Assembly (NCBI GenBank): GCA_050741915.1
Contig: JBOGEX010000056.1
Location: forward strand, 1-46,267
Direction of reading: 5' to 3'
Length of the DNA: 46,267 nucleotides
From: JACCTH01 sp050741915
GTDB taxonomy: Bacteria > Actinomycetota > Acidimicrobiia > Spongiisociales > ZC4RG35
The notes under the pieces are model-generated. The model was given only the letters and a program-made list of their open reading frames with translations, searched no databases and was not told where the DNA came from. Both the position numbers and the translations under genes were made by a program. Position 1 is the stretch's first letter. Every line of letters starts with the position of its first letter. Positions 8,292 to 17,093 of this stretch are shown in pieces.

Positions 8292-9503
8292 CTACTGCGT
8301 CCCCGCGGATGAACGGTCAGAGAGCGTTCGATCACCTGCGAAGCGGTCGACGCTGAAGGGGGCAATCAGCTCCGGCACTTCTCCTGTGGCGATCAATGCC
8401 GCCATGGCCTCGCCACCGGCCGGAATGGCCTTGAAGCCCCACGTTCCCCAGCCGGTCGTCACCAATAGACCGTCGACGTCGGTTCGTCCCATCACCGGTG
8501 AATAGTCCGGAGACATGTCGCACACCCCGGCCCATTGGCGGAGGATCTTGAGATCGGCCAGAAACGGAAGTAGAGCCAGAGCGCGGCCCGCGCACGAGGA
8601 GAGGAACCCGTAGCTCGAGCGATACGAATAGGAGGGCTGCCGATCAATTTCCGCCCCGACCAGGATCTCCCCGCGGGCAGTCTGACTGGCATAGAACAAC
8701 AACTCCGTCGAGGCGACGATGGTGTCGAGCCCTTGCTGGTAGTGGTTGGTGACGAAAGCCTGCAGCGGGTGGGTGCGAATCGGCAGGCGCAGCCCGGCCA
8801 TGGCGGCGATCGGGCTCACCTGCCCACCGAGAGCAAGCAGCACGGTCCCGGCGCCAACCAATCCCCGGTCGGTTTCGACTCCGAGAATGCGACCGCCTTC
8901 AACTCTTAAACCGACGACCTGAGTTCGCTGATGGACGTCGACTCCCCGTTCCATCGCCCCTTCCGCCAGGGACCAGACCACGCGATCGTGACGAGCCGTG
9001 GCCCCGCGCGGGTGATAGGAAGCCCCGAGCACCGGATAGCGGCCGCCACCGGAGAGATCCACTTGTGGACATATGGACTTGACTTCCTCGGGACCGATGA
9101 AGACAGTCTCCGATCCATACGCCTGATTGAGGCGGGCGCGGGCCCGCTCCGCCCGCAAACCCATCTCCGTATGAGCAATCCACAAGAGGCCCTTCTCCTT
9201 GTGCATGATCCAGCGTCCGGTCTCGGCTTCGAGACCTTGATAAAGCTCGAGCGAATGCTGATAGAAACGCACCGCCTCGGGCACTCCGTAGTTGGCCCGG
9301 ATCACAGTCGTGTTGCGACCCGAGTTGCCCGAGCCGATATACCCCCGCTCGAGGACGGCAACGTCGGTGATGCCGTGACGAGTCGCGAGATAGTAGGCGG
9401 TGGCGAGACCGTGCCCTCCCCCGCCGATGATGACCACGTCATAGGAAGAACGAAGCCCCTCCGGCCAGCGCAGACGAACTCTTGACTCCACGAACTCGTT
9501 CAA
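8292..9503 (-). CDS. soxB: Sarcosine oxidase beta subunit
   Basis: This is the FAD/FMN-bearing beta subunit of heterotetrameric sarcosine oxidase, which oxidises sarcosine to glycine in the cytoplasm. From the chosen start it has 403 residues, the usual length. The Rossmann motif is DVVIIGGGGHG at 22-32. RGATARHD at 166-173 carries His172, in the position of the histidine that binds FMN covalently in known SoxB proteins. The frame is open further upstream (to 9644), but that stretch is inside soxG. TTG at 9503 overlaps the soxG stop (TTGA) and has GAGGAG 11 bases before it, so I prefer it. A GTG at 9491 is the alternative. Gene order here is A-G-B-D. Confidence 0.92.
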   Translation of the reverse strand: MNEFVESRVRLRWPEGLRSSYDVVIIGGGGHGLATAYYLATRHGITDVAVLERGYIGSGNSGRNTTVIRANYGVPEAVRFYQHSLELYQGLEAETGRWIMHKEKGLLWIAHTEMGLRAERARARLNQAYGSETVFIGPEEVKSICPQVDLSGGGRYPVLGASYHPRGATARHDRVVWSLAEGAMERGVDVHQRTQVVGLRVEGGRILGVETDRGLVGAGTVLLALGGQVSPIAAMAGLRLPIRTHPLQAFVTNHYQQGLDTIVASTELLFYASQTARGEILVGAEIDRQPSYSYRSSYGFLSSCAGRALALLPFLADLKILRQWAGVCDMSPDYSPVMGRTDVDGLLVTTGWGTWGFKAIPAGGEAMAALIATGEVPELIAPFSVDRFAGDRTLSDRSSAGTQ

Positions 9504-9865
9504 TGGCCTAGACGCTCCTCGAACTCGTGCTCGAAGGGGGCGGCCACAATGACCAGACTGCGCGCACCATTGAGATAGATCTTGGCGGGGAGACCAGCGA
9601 GCATCCCCTGGGCAAAGGCCGGTCGCTCGGCTGGAGGACGCCAAGAGGCACCGGCGGCAATCAGCTCCAAAGCTCGCTCCTCAGAGAGTTCGAGAAAGAC
9701 CCAGCCCGTATCGGGCTCGACGATCGCCTCCGGGTCGCCGATCTCGACACCCAAAACGCCCACCACCAGGGCATCGTCGGATGCCAAGCGGAGAACTATG
9801 CCGCTGAGCCGGTCGATCGCTGCCGGTTTCGCTACGACTCGCCAGGCCGACAACCTCTCAGCCAC
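9500..9865 (-). CDS. soxG: Sarcosine oxidase gamma subunit
   Basis: The short frame between soxA and soxB has the size and position of SoxG, the least conserved subunit, which has a GcvT-like fold. Visible traits are DTGWVFLELSEERALELI and the closing AAPFEHEFEERL, comparable with the end of other SoxG proteins. I prefer the GTG at 9865 (121 residues). It overlaps the soxA stop as GTGGCTGA and has GGGAG nearby upstream. An upstream ATG at 9907 would add 14 residues but lie deeper within soxA. The assignment rests partly on context, because SoxG sequence similarity is usually weak. Confidence 0.75.
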   Translation of the reverse strand: MAERLSAWRVVAKPAAIDRLSGIVLRLASDDALVVGVLGVEIGDPEAIVEPDTGWVFLELSEERALELIAAGASWRPPAERPAFAQGMLAGLPAKIYLNGARSLVIVAAPFEHEFEERLGH

Positions 9866-11984
9866 GGGCGCGCTCTCCCGAAGTGTCGTAGAAAGGATGA
9901 GCGGCATGTCGGGCGACCCGTCCCTCGACCTCGACTTCGTGCGGAACCTCGCTGTCGGTGAGTCGAATCCACCCGAGCATCACTGTCTTATCGAGCGTGG
10001 GACTAAAGCGAGACGAGGTCACCTGGCCCACCGGGCGCTCATCCACCATCAGGATCGACCCCTCCACCGGGGCCGGACCTTCCATCTCCCAGCCCACCAA
10101 GCGTTTGTTGAGCGGAATGCGGTTGGTCCGCAGCAACGCCTGCTTGCCGACGAAGTCCTCCTTGTCGAGCCGCGCCGCCCATTCGAGGCCGAGCCGCCGG
10201 GGCGTCGAGTCATACTCCGAATCCATCCCGACAATGAAGTGGCCCTTCTCGAGCCGCAACGTGAACAGGACATCGAGGCCGTGCGGATAGAGGTCGAGAT
10301 CGGAGCCGGCCGCTTCCAGCGCCCGCCACAACTCGACCGACCGATCGACCGGATGATGGAGCTCGAAGGAAACCTCACCGGTGAAGGAAAGGCGGACTAT
10401 CCGACAGGGCACGCCGGCTACGTCGGCCTCGACATGGGCCAGGTAACGAGGCGGGTCGCTCACTCCGAGACGGTTCATCAGCTCGGTGGCCCGCGGACCG
10501 GTGACGTTGATGGCTCCGAGCGACATGGTTCGGTCGAGGAGGCGGACATCCAGTCCGAAGGTCTCAGCCCAATCTCGCACCCACATCTCGGCGAAAGAGG
10601 CGCCGCCGGAGGTAAACGTCAGAAAGAAGCGGCTCTCGCTCAACCGGCAAATGAGGCCATCGTCGATGACGTAGCCCCGCTCATCGAGCAGCAATGCGTA
10701 TCGGACCCGGCCCGGCTTGAGATCAGCAACCCGGCATGGATAGAGGCGCTCGAGGAATTCGGTGGCGTCCGGACCCGACAGCAGCATCTTGCCAAGAGTT
10801 CCGACATCGCCCAAGGAGACAGCGTGCCGGACGGCTCGATACTCGGCATCGACATCGGGATACCGCCAGGGCCGCCACCAGCCTCCAAAGCGATCCATAG
10901 ATGCTCCGAGGCGAACATGTTCGTTGTGGAGAGACGTACGTCGGAAGGGAGAGAGGTCATAGCCGGCCGCTGCCTCGGACATGGTCAACTGTCGGGTTAC
11001 TGGTCGGGCGGTGAAGGGCGAAGGCACCTCCGATTGCCGAGCGGCGAGGAACGAGCGGAGATGGGGAAGGCACACTCCGCCCTGGCAGGTGCCGGTTCCT
11101 GCCAGGGTCGCCCGCTTCAAGAGTTCCATCTCCCGAAAGCCCCGCTCCCAGACAGATTCGAGGTCAGAAACCTCTATCCCCGAGCACGGACAAACGACTC
11201 CGGCAGTTGGAATCGATGGCAATTGACCTGCAATGGCGGCACCGCCTGTCGTTTCCAGCTCGAGACCCGCACCCATGCGGGCGAGGGCGTCCCGGGGATG
11301 AAGGCCCAAATCGAGGATGACCGAGTCGCCCTCGAGCCTGGTCTCGTCGTCCATGACCACCGCTTCCACCCGCTCAGCCCCCTCGAAGCGAATCGGCTGG
11401 CGGTCGATGACGACCGTCCTACCGAGATCGATTCCGGCCAGCGACAAGGCCTCGGCAGCGCGTTTGGTGTAGATACCGATCAGATTTGACCCCGGGCAAA
11501 TGGATTGTTCCTCGGCAGCGCCTGTCGCCACGATCACCCGCTGGCAATGGACATGGAGCATGCCTTCCAGAGTTCGGACCACCACCATTGGCCCTGCATA
11601 AACCCCAATCACCTCTTCCCCCCGCCCAGCATCGAATGTGATGACCTCGCCCGAGGCGCCGGCGGCGGCCTGTCGACCTGATTCTCCCTGACCGACGACT
11701 ACCACATCGGCAAAAACCGTTCGCACCGCGACCGGCTCTGGATCAACCCGATTGGGAAGCTGTGGGTCGCCAGCTTGAGACTCGATCGATAAACCGGCCT
11801 CAGCCTTCATCTGACAACTCCGGATGTAGGCCACGCCGTCGACTTTGACGAGGCAATGAGGGCAATCGCCTCCGAGGCAGATGCAGCCGCCGCCTGTGGG
11901 ATGGACACCAGCCCGCAGAAGGGCGATCGCGATCGAGTCACCGACAGAAAACGGGATGTCGCGGCCGTCGAAAGTGAAACTCAA
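9858..11984 (-). CDS. soxA: Compact sarcosine oxidase alpha subunit (SoxA-like)
   Basis: The alpha subunit carries NAD+ and a folate-binding GcvT-like domain that accepts the one-carbon unit. This protein has 708 residues, whereas most SoxA have roughly 950-1000. Domains in order are: a ferredoxin-like domain (1-75) with a full C36-x4-C41-x2-C44-x12-C57 set; a shortened dinucleotide-binding part (about 92-260) with VVVVGQGESGR and VIVATG; a BFD-like cysteine segment with C265, C267, C300 and C305; and GcvT plus GcvT_C (about 350-705). The missing length falls in the nucleotide-binding region. The TTG start overlaps the alcohol dehydrogenase stop (TTGA). The complete cysteine sets also recall opine oxidase/HCN synthase relatives, but the GcvT domain and neighbours favour SoxA. 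Confidence 0.85.
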   Translation of the reverse strand: MSFTFDGRDIPFSVGDSIAIALLRAGVHPTGGGCICLGGDCPHCLVKVDGVAYIRSCQMKAEAGLSIESQAGDPQLPNRVDPEPVAVRTVFADVVVVGQGESGRQAAAGASGEVITFDAGRGEEVIGVYAGPMVVVRTLEGMLHVHCQRVIVATGAAEEQSICPGSNLIGIYTKRAAEALSLAGIDLGRTVVIDRQPIRFEGAERVEAVVMDDETRLEGDSVILDLGLHPRDALARMGAGLELETTGGAAIAGQLPSIPTAGVVCPCSGIEVSDLESVWERGFREMELLKRATLAGTGTCQGGVCLPHLRSFLAARQSEVPSPFTARPVTRQLTMSEAAAGYDLSPFRRTSLHNEHVRLGASMDRFGGWWRPWRYPDVDAEYRAVRHAVSLGDVGTLGKMLLSGPDATEFLERLYPCRVADLKPGRVRYALLLDERGYVIDDGLICRLSESRFFLTFTSGGASFAEMWVRDWAETFGLDVRLLDRTMSLGAINVTGPRATELMNRLGVSDPPRYLAHVEADVAGVPCRIVRLSFTGEVSFELHHPVDRSVELWRALEAAGSDLDLYPHGLDVLFTLRLEKGHFIVGMDSEYDSTPRRLGLEWAARLDKEDFVGKQALLRTNRIPLNKRLVGWEMEGPAPVEGSILMVDERPVGQVTSSRFSPTLDKTVMLGWIRLTDSEVPHEVEVEGRVARHAAHPFYDTSGERARG

Positions 11985-13060
11985 AACTCCACCAGAGTCC
12001 GAAGTCCTTCGCCCCTTTGCAAACGCTCGAATGCCTCGTTGATTCCCCCCAGATCAGTGCGATGGGTGACCGCGCGCTTGAGATCGATCGCGCCAGCAAC
12101 TAATTCTCCGGCCAGAGAGGCAATCTCCTGTGCCGGATTTCCCGATCCGTAGAAGGAACCCAGGAGGCTTTTCTCGGAGGCGAAGTCGATGGCGGCGACC
12201 CGCGCCTCCGCTCCGATGGGGGCAATTCCGACCACGACCACCGAGCCCCCGGGGGCGGTAAGCCTCCAGGCCAATTCGATCGTCTCCGGACGTCCCACCA
12301 CTTCGAACACCCAATCGAAGGTGCCCTTGATGTCGTCCGGGGTGGCGAAGGCAGTTGCTCCCTGGGCGAGGGCCAGGTGTTTTTTGGCGATGACGGTATC
12401 AATGGCCATCACTTCGTCTGCGCCCGCCACCGCGGCGGCGGTGATTACTTGCAGGCCCACCCCACCAGATCCGATGACTGCCACCCGATCGCCCGGTTGC
12501 ACTTTGGCCTTGTTCCGTACGGCTCCGAAACCGGTGACTACTGCGCACCCGAGTAGCGCTGCGTCGGCGAGTGAGACTCCTGGAGGCATCTTCACTACCG
12601 AGTGTTCGGGGACAACCGTTCGTTCGGCAAATGCGCCTACCGTGAGAAACTGCTGCAAAGGCGAGCGATCGCCGCGAAACATTCGGTAGCTGCCGTCGAG
12701 CATCGTGCCTCCGAATGCCGCTCGAGACCCGGCTTCACACAGGTTGTGGTGGCCACGCAGGCACATCCGGCATTCGCCACACGCAGGAAGAAAACAAAAC
12801 GCCACCCGATCACCAGGCACAACGGCCTCGACCTCGGCGCCCATCGCCCTGATAATGCCGGCTCCTTCGTGACCCAGAACCGTTGGAAACCGATGACGTC
12901 CCAGGTGCCCCAAGGCAAGGTGCAAGTCGGAATGGCAAACGCCGGCCGCAGCTAGCTCGACCTCGACCTCCCGCGGTCCGGGGCCGAGCAACTCGACCTC
13001 CTCGACTGAAGACGGCTCCCCTGCTTGCGACCAGACCGCGGCTCTCAGGCGACTCTCCAT
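11981..13060 (-). CDS. Zinc-dependent alcohol dehydrogenase (MDR family)
   Basis: A 359-residue medium-chain dehydrogenase. Catalytic zinc ligands are C42 (VCHSD) and H64 (GHEGAG). The structural zinc site has C94, C97, C100 and C108. The NAD-binding motif is VIGSGGVGLQ. It resembles class III-type and mycothiol-dependent formaldehyde dehydrogenases, though no thiol specificity can be read from the sequence. Placed between the enolase-superfamily gene and soxA, it may oxidise formaldehyde or a product aldehyde released during demethylation; that is inference. Its ATG start lies 16 bases inside the end of the upstream gene, and its stop overlaps the soxA start, so the genes are tightly coupled. 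Confidence 0.88.
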   Translation of the reverse strand: MESRLRAAVWSQAGEPSSVEEVELLGPGPREVEVELAAAGVCHSDLHLALGHLGRHRFPTVLGHEGAGIIRAMGAEVEAVVPGDRVAFCFLPACGECRMCLRGHHNLCEAGSRAAFGGTMLDGSYRMFRGDRSPLQQFLTVGAFAERTVVPEHSVVKMPPGVSLADAALLGCAVVTGFGAVRNKAKVQPGDRVAVIGSGGVGLQVITAAAVAGADEVMAIDTVIAKKHLALAQGATAFATPDDIKGTFDWVFEVVGRPETIELAWRLTAPGGSVVVVGIAPIGAEARVAAIDFASEKSLLGSFYGSGNPAQEIASLAGELVAGAIDLKRAVTHRTDLGGINEAFERLQRGEGLRTLVEF

Positions 13061-14145
13061 TGCTCGAGGAGCTCGAAGTCCGGCACGATCCCTAGCCCCG
13101 GACCCGAGGGTGCGACCAGCTTGCCGTCGTCATCGAGGAAGAGCGGTTCCGGCAACATGAAATCGCGCCGTTCCGCCGTCCAAGCGGGAGGGTCGAAGGG
13201 ATACTCGAGATACGGAGCCGTGGAGAAGGCGAGGGCAACATGGAGGTTGGCGACTAACCCGTAGCCAGTCGACCAAGTGTGGGGTGACCACTCGATGGAA
13301 GCTTCTTCCGCCCATCTTGCCACCTGACGGCAGCCACCAACCCCACCCGCCAGGACCACATCGGTCTGGATCACATCCACTACTTTCGTGAGTCGATGCG
13401 AGGCGTCGAGGCTGCGAACCATTTCTCCGGCCGCGATCCGCACTGACGATCCTGACCTGAGTTGGCCGTAATCCTCGAGCCGATCCGGATCGAGCGGCTC
13501 CTCCAACCAGTACACGCCGAGCTCGTCACAGATCGATAGGCATTCCTCGGCAGTGGCGAGGTCCCAGCGTTGGCTGGTGTCGCCTGGCATGCGCCAACCC
13601 TGATTGGCATCGACCATAAAGGCGAAGGTAGCTCCCAGCGCCGCTCGGGCCTGCTCCACGGCCTTCATGTCCTGCTGCCATTCCTCACCAAGGCGGATCT
13701 TGGCCGCGCTGACTCCGGCATCTTGAGTCGCTAGGAGGCGTTCGACACGCTCCGCGGCGCCGACTCGCTCCCCGGTCGATTGGTAGACCGGGTAACGATC
13801 CTGGGCACCGCCGAGAAACTGCCATAGCGGCTTGGCGGCCGCACGTGCGAGGGCGTCCCACACGGCCACTTCGACTGTCCAATTTCGGCCACCGTGAAAG
13901 TCTGTGGTTTGGCAGATAGCAAGGATTCGCTCCGGCTCGTCGGCCCGATGCCCGAGCAAGAGCGAACCGAGGAGCTCGAGGTCGGGAACGACGGCCCCGC
14001 CGCAATACCCGGAGATGCCATCGTCGGTGTGGACAGCGACGATCGTCTCGCCGAAGCTATGACGGGGATTGGGATCCCACGCCGCCCGGAATGGGGGATT
14101 GAGGGGGTACCGATATGAGCGCGCCTCCAATTTTGTGATTTTCAA
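13045..14145 (-). CDS. Enolase-superfamily enzyme, mandelate racemase type
   Basis: At 366 residues it has the family's N-terminal capping domain and the C-terminal barrel. The active-site set of the mandelate racemase subgroup is visible: K149-I-R151 on the second strand, metal ligands D179 (VDANQGW), E215 (WLEEPLDP) and E241 (AAGEM), and a D262/H289 pair (IQTD, SPHTW). The usual second lysine of K-x-K is arginine. The family dehydrates or epimerises carboxylates. Some members act in betaine catabolism, but those I recall (proline-betaine epimerases) use two lysines, which is not the case here. The start is TTG at 14145 with GAGG 8 bases before it, 54 bases after the ABC ATPase stop. Confidence 0.85.
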   Translation of the reverse strand: MKITKLEARSYRYPLNPPFRAAWDPNPRHSFGETIVAVHTDDGISGYCGGAVVPDLELLGSLLLGHRADEPERILAICQTTDFHGGRNWTVEVAVWDALARAAAKPLWQFLGGAQDRYPVYQSTGERVGAAERVERLLATQDAGVSAAKIRLGEEWQQDMKAVEQARAALGATFAFMVDANQGWRMPGDTSQRWDLATAEECLSICDELGVYWLEEPLDPDRLEDYGQLRSGSSVRIAAGEMVRSLDASHRLTKVVDVIQTDVVLAGGVGGCRQVARWAEEASIEWSPHTWSTGYGLVANLHVALAFSTAPYLEYPFDPPAWTAERRDFMLPEPLFLDDDGKLVAPSGPGLGIVPDFELLEQWRVA

Positions 14146-14199
14146 TCGAGGCGCCTCAAGGTCTCGGCGGAATCAGCTGACCAACAGCCCCAGAGCTGG

Positions 14200-16251
14200 T
14201 CAGACAGGTTCCGTCGGGTGTATCGGCTCATTCAATTGAGCGTGGCGCTGGATGGCGCGCAGCTCCTCGACCGGGATGTGGCAACGCTTGAACCAGCCGG
14301 GCTCGGCTTCCTCCAACGCCGGTTCGACCGTCTCGCAGATTTCACCGATCTTGCGCGGGCACCGGGTTTGAAACACACAACCCGGAGGTGGATTGGAGGC
14401 AGCCGGGATCTCGCCCTCGAGGCGGATCCTGGTGTCCTCCTCGAGGTCGGGTGAGGCTGAAAGGAGGGCCTCCGTGTAGGGGTGGTGGGGACCCGCGAAC
14501 ACCCGGGGAGCTGGACCCACCTCCATCAACCTACCGAGATAGAGCACCGCCACCCGATCGGCGATGTAACGGACAACGTTGAGGTCGTGGGAGATAAAAA
14601 GGTAGGAGACGTTCTCCTCGGCCTGGAGCTCGGCCAGCAGGTTGATGATGGCGGCCTGGACCGATACGTCGAGAGCAGAAGTTGGCTCGTCGCAGATCAC
14701 CAGGGCCGGGGTCCCGGCAAAGGCGCGGGCGATGGCGACTCGCTGCTTGAGTCCGCCCGAAAGCTGCCTGGGCTTGGCCAGATAGTGCTGGCTGCCCATG
14801 CGGACCTCGCTGAGCAGGTTCTTGGTCCTGGCGTCGTTCTGTTTCTTGCCTCCCGAGCTCAGCAACCTCACGGCCCGGCCGATGATCCTCCGTACGGAAT
14901 GTCGTCGATTGAGAGCGCTATCGGGATTCTGGAAGACCATCTGGATGGCACCGACCTGCTCCTGAGTGCGCTTCTCCACCTTGGCGGCGAGGCCCTTGCC
15001 ACTGAGGGCAATGATCGCCCCGTCATCGGGAGCATGAATCCCCAGCAGCACTTTGGCCAGGGTCGACTTGCCAGATCCCGACTCCCCCACCAGGGCTACC
15101 GTTTCGCCGACCCGGATCTCGAGGTCGATGTTGCTCAGGGCGTATACGGGCACGCCGTCCTGGACAAAGGTCTTGGAGGCATGGTTCATCGCCACCAGGG
15201 TCTCGTTGCTCCGCTCTCGTTGCGGGGCGGCTTCGGGCACGTTTCTCGGAAGGTCTTGTGCCCGTTCGGGAAAATGGCACCGGCTGACCGCGTCACCCGG
15301 CACCGGAATCAGTGGAGGCTCTACCTCCCGGCAGATGTCCTCAACGTTGCCGCAACGATCGGCGTAAATGCACCCTTTGATATCGGCCCCGAGCGGGGGC
15401 AGGAAGCCGGGGATGGTGTCGAGGGTCGTTTCGTCGCGACGCCCGGTTTCGGGTGATGGCAAGCAGCGCAGCAGACCGACCGTGTAAGGGTGGCGGGGAT
15501 CGGTGAACATGCCCTCGGTGGGGCCTACGGCCATCAATCGGCCGGCGTACAACACCCCGACCCGGTCGCACATCTTGCGGATGACGGCCAGGCTGTGACT
15601 GATGAAAAGGACCGACGTTCCGATTTCCTCGCGCAGGTCAGCAACGAGGTCAAGTACCTCGGCTTCGACCGTAGCGTCTAATCCCGTGGTCGGTTCGTCG
15701 AGAATGAGCAGGTCGGGGCGGGAGGCGATCGCCATGGCGATGACGACTCGTTGCAGCATGCCTCCAGAGAGCTGGTGGGGATAGCGCCGAACCACACGGG
15801 CAGGATCGGCGATCTGGACCTTGTCGAGCACCCCCAGCACCCGCTTTTCCCGTTCGGCCGTGGGTACCTCCATCAACTCGAAGACATCCTCTATCTGGCG
15901 ACCGACTCTGATCGACGGATTGAGGGAAGTGCTCGGATTCTGATAGACCATCGAGATCCGATTGACCCGTAGGTCACGCAGCTCCCGGGGACTCAGGTCG
16001 GTGACATCCCGGCCGGCCAGCCGAATTGAGCCGGCGCTAACCCTGCCGTTGCGGGGGAGGTAGTGCATGATCGCCATCGCCACCGTCGATTTGCCGCATC
16101 CTGACTCGCCGACCAGACCGAACGACTCGCCCCTCTCGACCGTGAAATTGATGTCGCGTAAGGCAGTCTTCCAGTCGGGACCGATCCGGTAATCGAGCGC
16201 CAGATCTCGAACTTCGAGGGCTGAAGAAGTGGTCACAGTTTGCACGCTCAT
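14200..16251 (-). CDS. Fused double ABC ATPase of a Dpp/Opp-type importer
   Basis: One 683-residue chain carries both ATPase domains that are separate (DppD and DppF) in many bacteria. Domain 1 has Walker A GESGCGKST at 48-56, signature LSGGM at 161-165 and Walker B LLILDEP. Its C-terminal oligopeptide-transporter cysteine motif (CIYADRC...CHF) is at about 294-327. Domain 2 has Walker A GESGSGKST at 389-397, signature LSGGL, ICDEP and its own CVFQTRC...CHI tail. The frame continues upstream, but ATG at 16251 overlaps the permease stop (ATGA), which fixes the start. It drives uptake through the two permeases upstream. Confidence 0.95.
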   Translation of the reverse strand: MSVQTVTTSSALEVRDLALDYRIGPDWKTALRDINFTVERGESFGLVGESGCGKSTVAMAIMHYLPRNGRVSAGSIRLAGRDVTDLSPRELRDLRVNRISMVYQNPSTSLNPSIRVGRQIEDVFELMEVPTAEREKRVLGVLDKVQIADPARVVRRYPHQLSGGMLQRVVIAMAIASRPDLLILDEPTTGLDATVEAEVLDLVADLREEIGTSVLFISHSLAVIRKMCDRVGVLYAGRLMAVGPTEGMFTDPRHPYTVGLLRCLPSPETGRRDETTLDTIPGFLPPLGADIKGCIYADRCGNVEDICREVEPPLIPVPGDAVSRCHFPERAQDLPRNVPEAAPQRERSNETLVAMNHASKTFVQDGVPVYALSNIDLEIRVGETVALVGESGSGKSTLAKVLLGIHAPDDGAIIALSGKGLAAKVEKRTQEQVGAIQMVFQNPDSALNRRHSVRRIIGRAVRLLSSGGKKQNDARTKNLLSEVRMGSQHYLAKPRQLSGGLKQRVAIARAFAGTPALVICDEPTSALDVSVQAAIINLLAELQAEENVSYLFISHDLNVVRYIADRVAVLYLGRLMEVGPAPRVFAGPHHPYTEALLSASPDLEEDTRIRLEGEIPAASNPPPGCVFQTRCPRKIGEICETVEPALEEAEPGWFKRCHIPVEELRAIQRHAQLNEPIHPTEPV

Positions 16252-17093
16252 TCGAACGCCTGGCTGACCGCGTCGGCGACGAGGTTGACGGCCACCACCA
16301 GCGAAGCGATGGCCAGCGCGGGAAACAGGACCGGCCACCAGATCCTGCCGGTGAGATAGCCGTAATGCTGGGCAATCATCAGGCCCCAATCTGGAATCGA
16401 GGGCTCGATCCCGAACCCCAGAAATGAAAGCGCCAGAACGGTGAAGATCGCATAACCCAACCGGACCGTGAACTCAACGATGATGACGTTGGCCACGTTG
16501 GGCAAGATCTCGATGAAGAGGACGTACGGTGAATTGTCCCTTCTTAGTTGAGCGGCCGTCACATAGTCCAGTTGGCGTTCGGAAAGGACGGCTGCCCGTA
16601 CCGTCTTGGCGATGATGGGGGTGAAGACGAGGCCGATGACGACGATCACGCCGAGGGTGTTGGGACCGAGAGCGGTGAGAGCAAGCATGCCGGTGATCAC
16701 GAGGGGGATCGAGAGGAACGCGTCGAGAATTCGGCTGAGGATGTCGTCGAGGATGCCCCCGGCGTAGCCCACCAGGAGACCGAGGGCCGTCCCCAGCACC
16801 GTGCCGAGCACCGTGGCCGCCAACGCCACCGTGAGCACCTGGCGAGCGCCTGCCAGCACTCGGGAGAGGACATCACGTCCGAGCTCATCGGTACCCAGGG
16901 GATGGTCGCCCGAGGGCTCCTCGAGCCGGTTGAGAACATCCGCCGGGCTTCCCAGGGGATCAAAGGGAGTTACGAAGTCACCAAAGATGGCGAACACGAT
17001 CCAAACCACGGCGATGATCGCCCCGACCCAGAACGTGGCCGACCGGCGCAGAACCTGCCACCGCTGTGACCGCGAAGCCTGCGGAATCGTCAT
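16248..17093 (-). CDS. ABC importer permease, DppC type
   Basis: A 281-residue inner-membrane permease of the oligopeptide/nickel importer class. The N-terminal membrane span is at about 26-46 and the BPD core has five further spans. The family's cytoplasmic coupling loop appears around TVRAAVLSERQLDYVTAAQ. The motif GTDELGRDVLSRVLAGAR near the start of the core is typical of DppC. ATG at 17093 overlaps the DppB stop. The neighbouring demethylation genes suggest an N-methylated substrate rather than peptides, which is inference. Confidence 0.93.
   Translation of the reverse strand: MTIPQASRSQRWQVLRRSATFWVGAIIAVVWIVFAIFGDFVTPFDPLGSPADVLNRLEEPSGDHPLGTDELGRDVLSRVLAGARQVLTVALAATVLGTVLGTALGLLVGYAGGILDDILSRILDAFLSIPLVITGMLALTALGPNTLGVIVVIGLVFTPIIAKTVRAAVLSERQLDYVTAAQLRRDNSPYVLFIEILPNVANVIIVEFTVRLGYAIFTVLALSFLGFGIEPSIPDWGLMIAQHYGYLTGRIWWPVLFPALAIASLVVAVNLVADAVSQAFE

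Noticed and set aside
9582..11489. A 635-codon frame on the plus strand opposite soxA and soxG
   Set aside because: It is the mirror of the sox coding sequence, with low-complexity, charged translation and no family features.
15023..15280. Separate small genes inside the fused ABC ATPase
   Set aside because: They are out-of-frame shadows. The two ATPase domains read through in one frame with all motifs in place.
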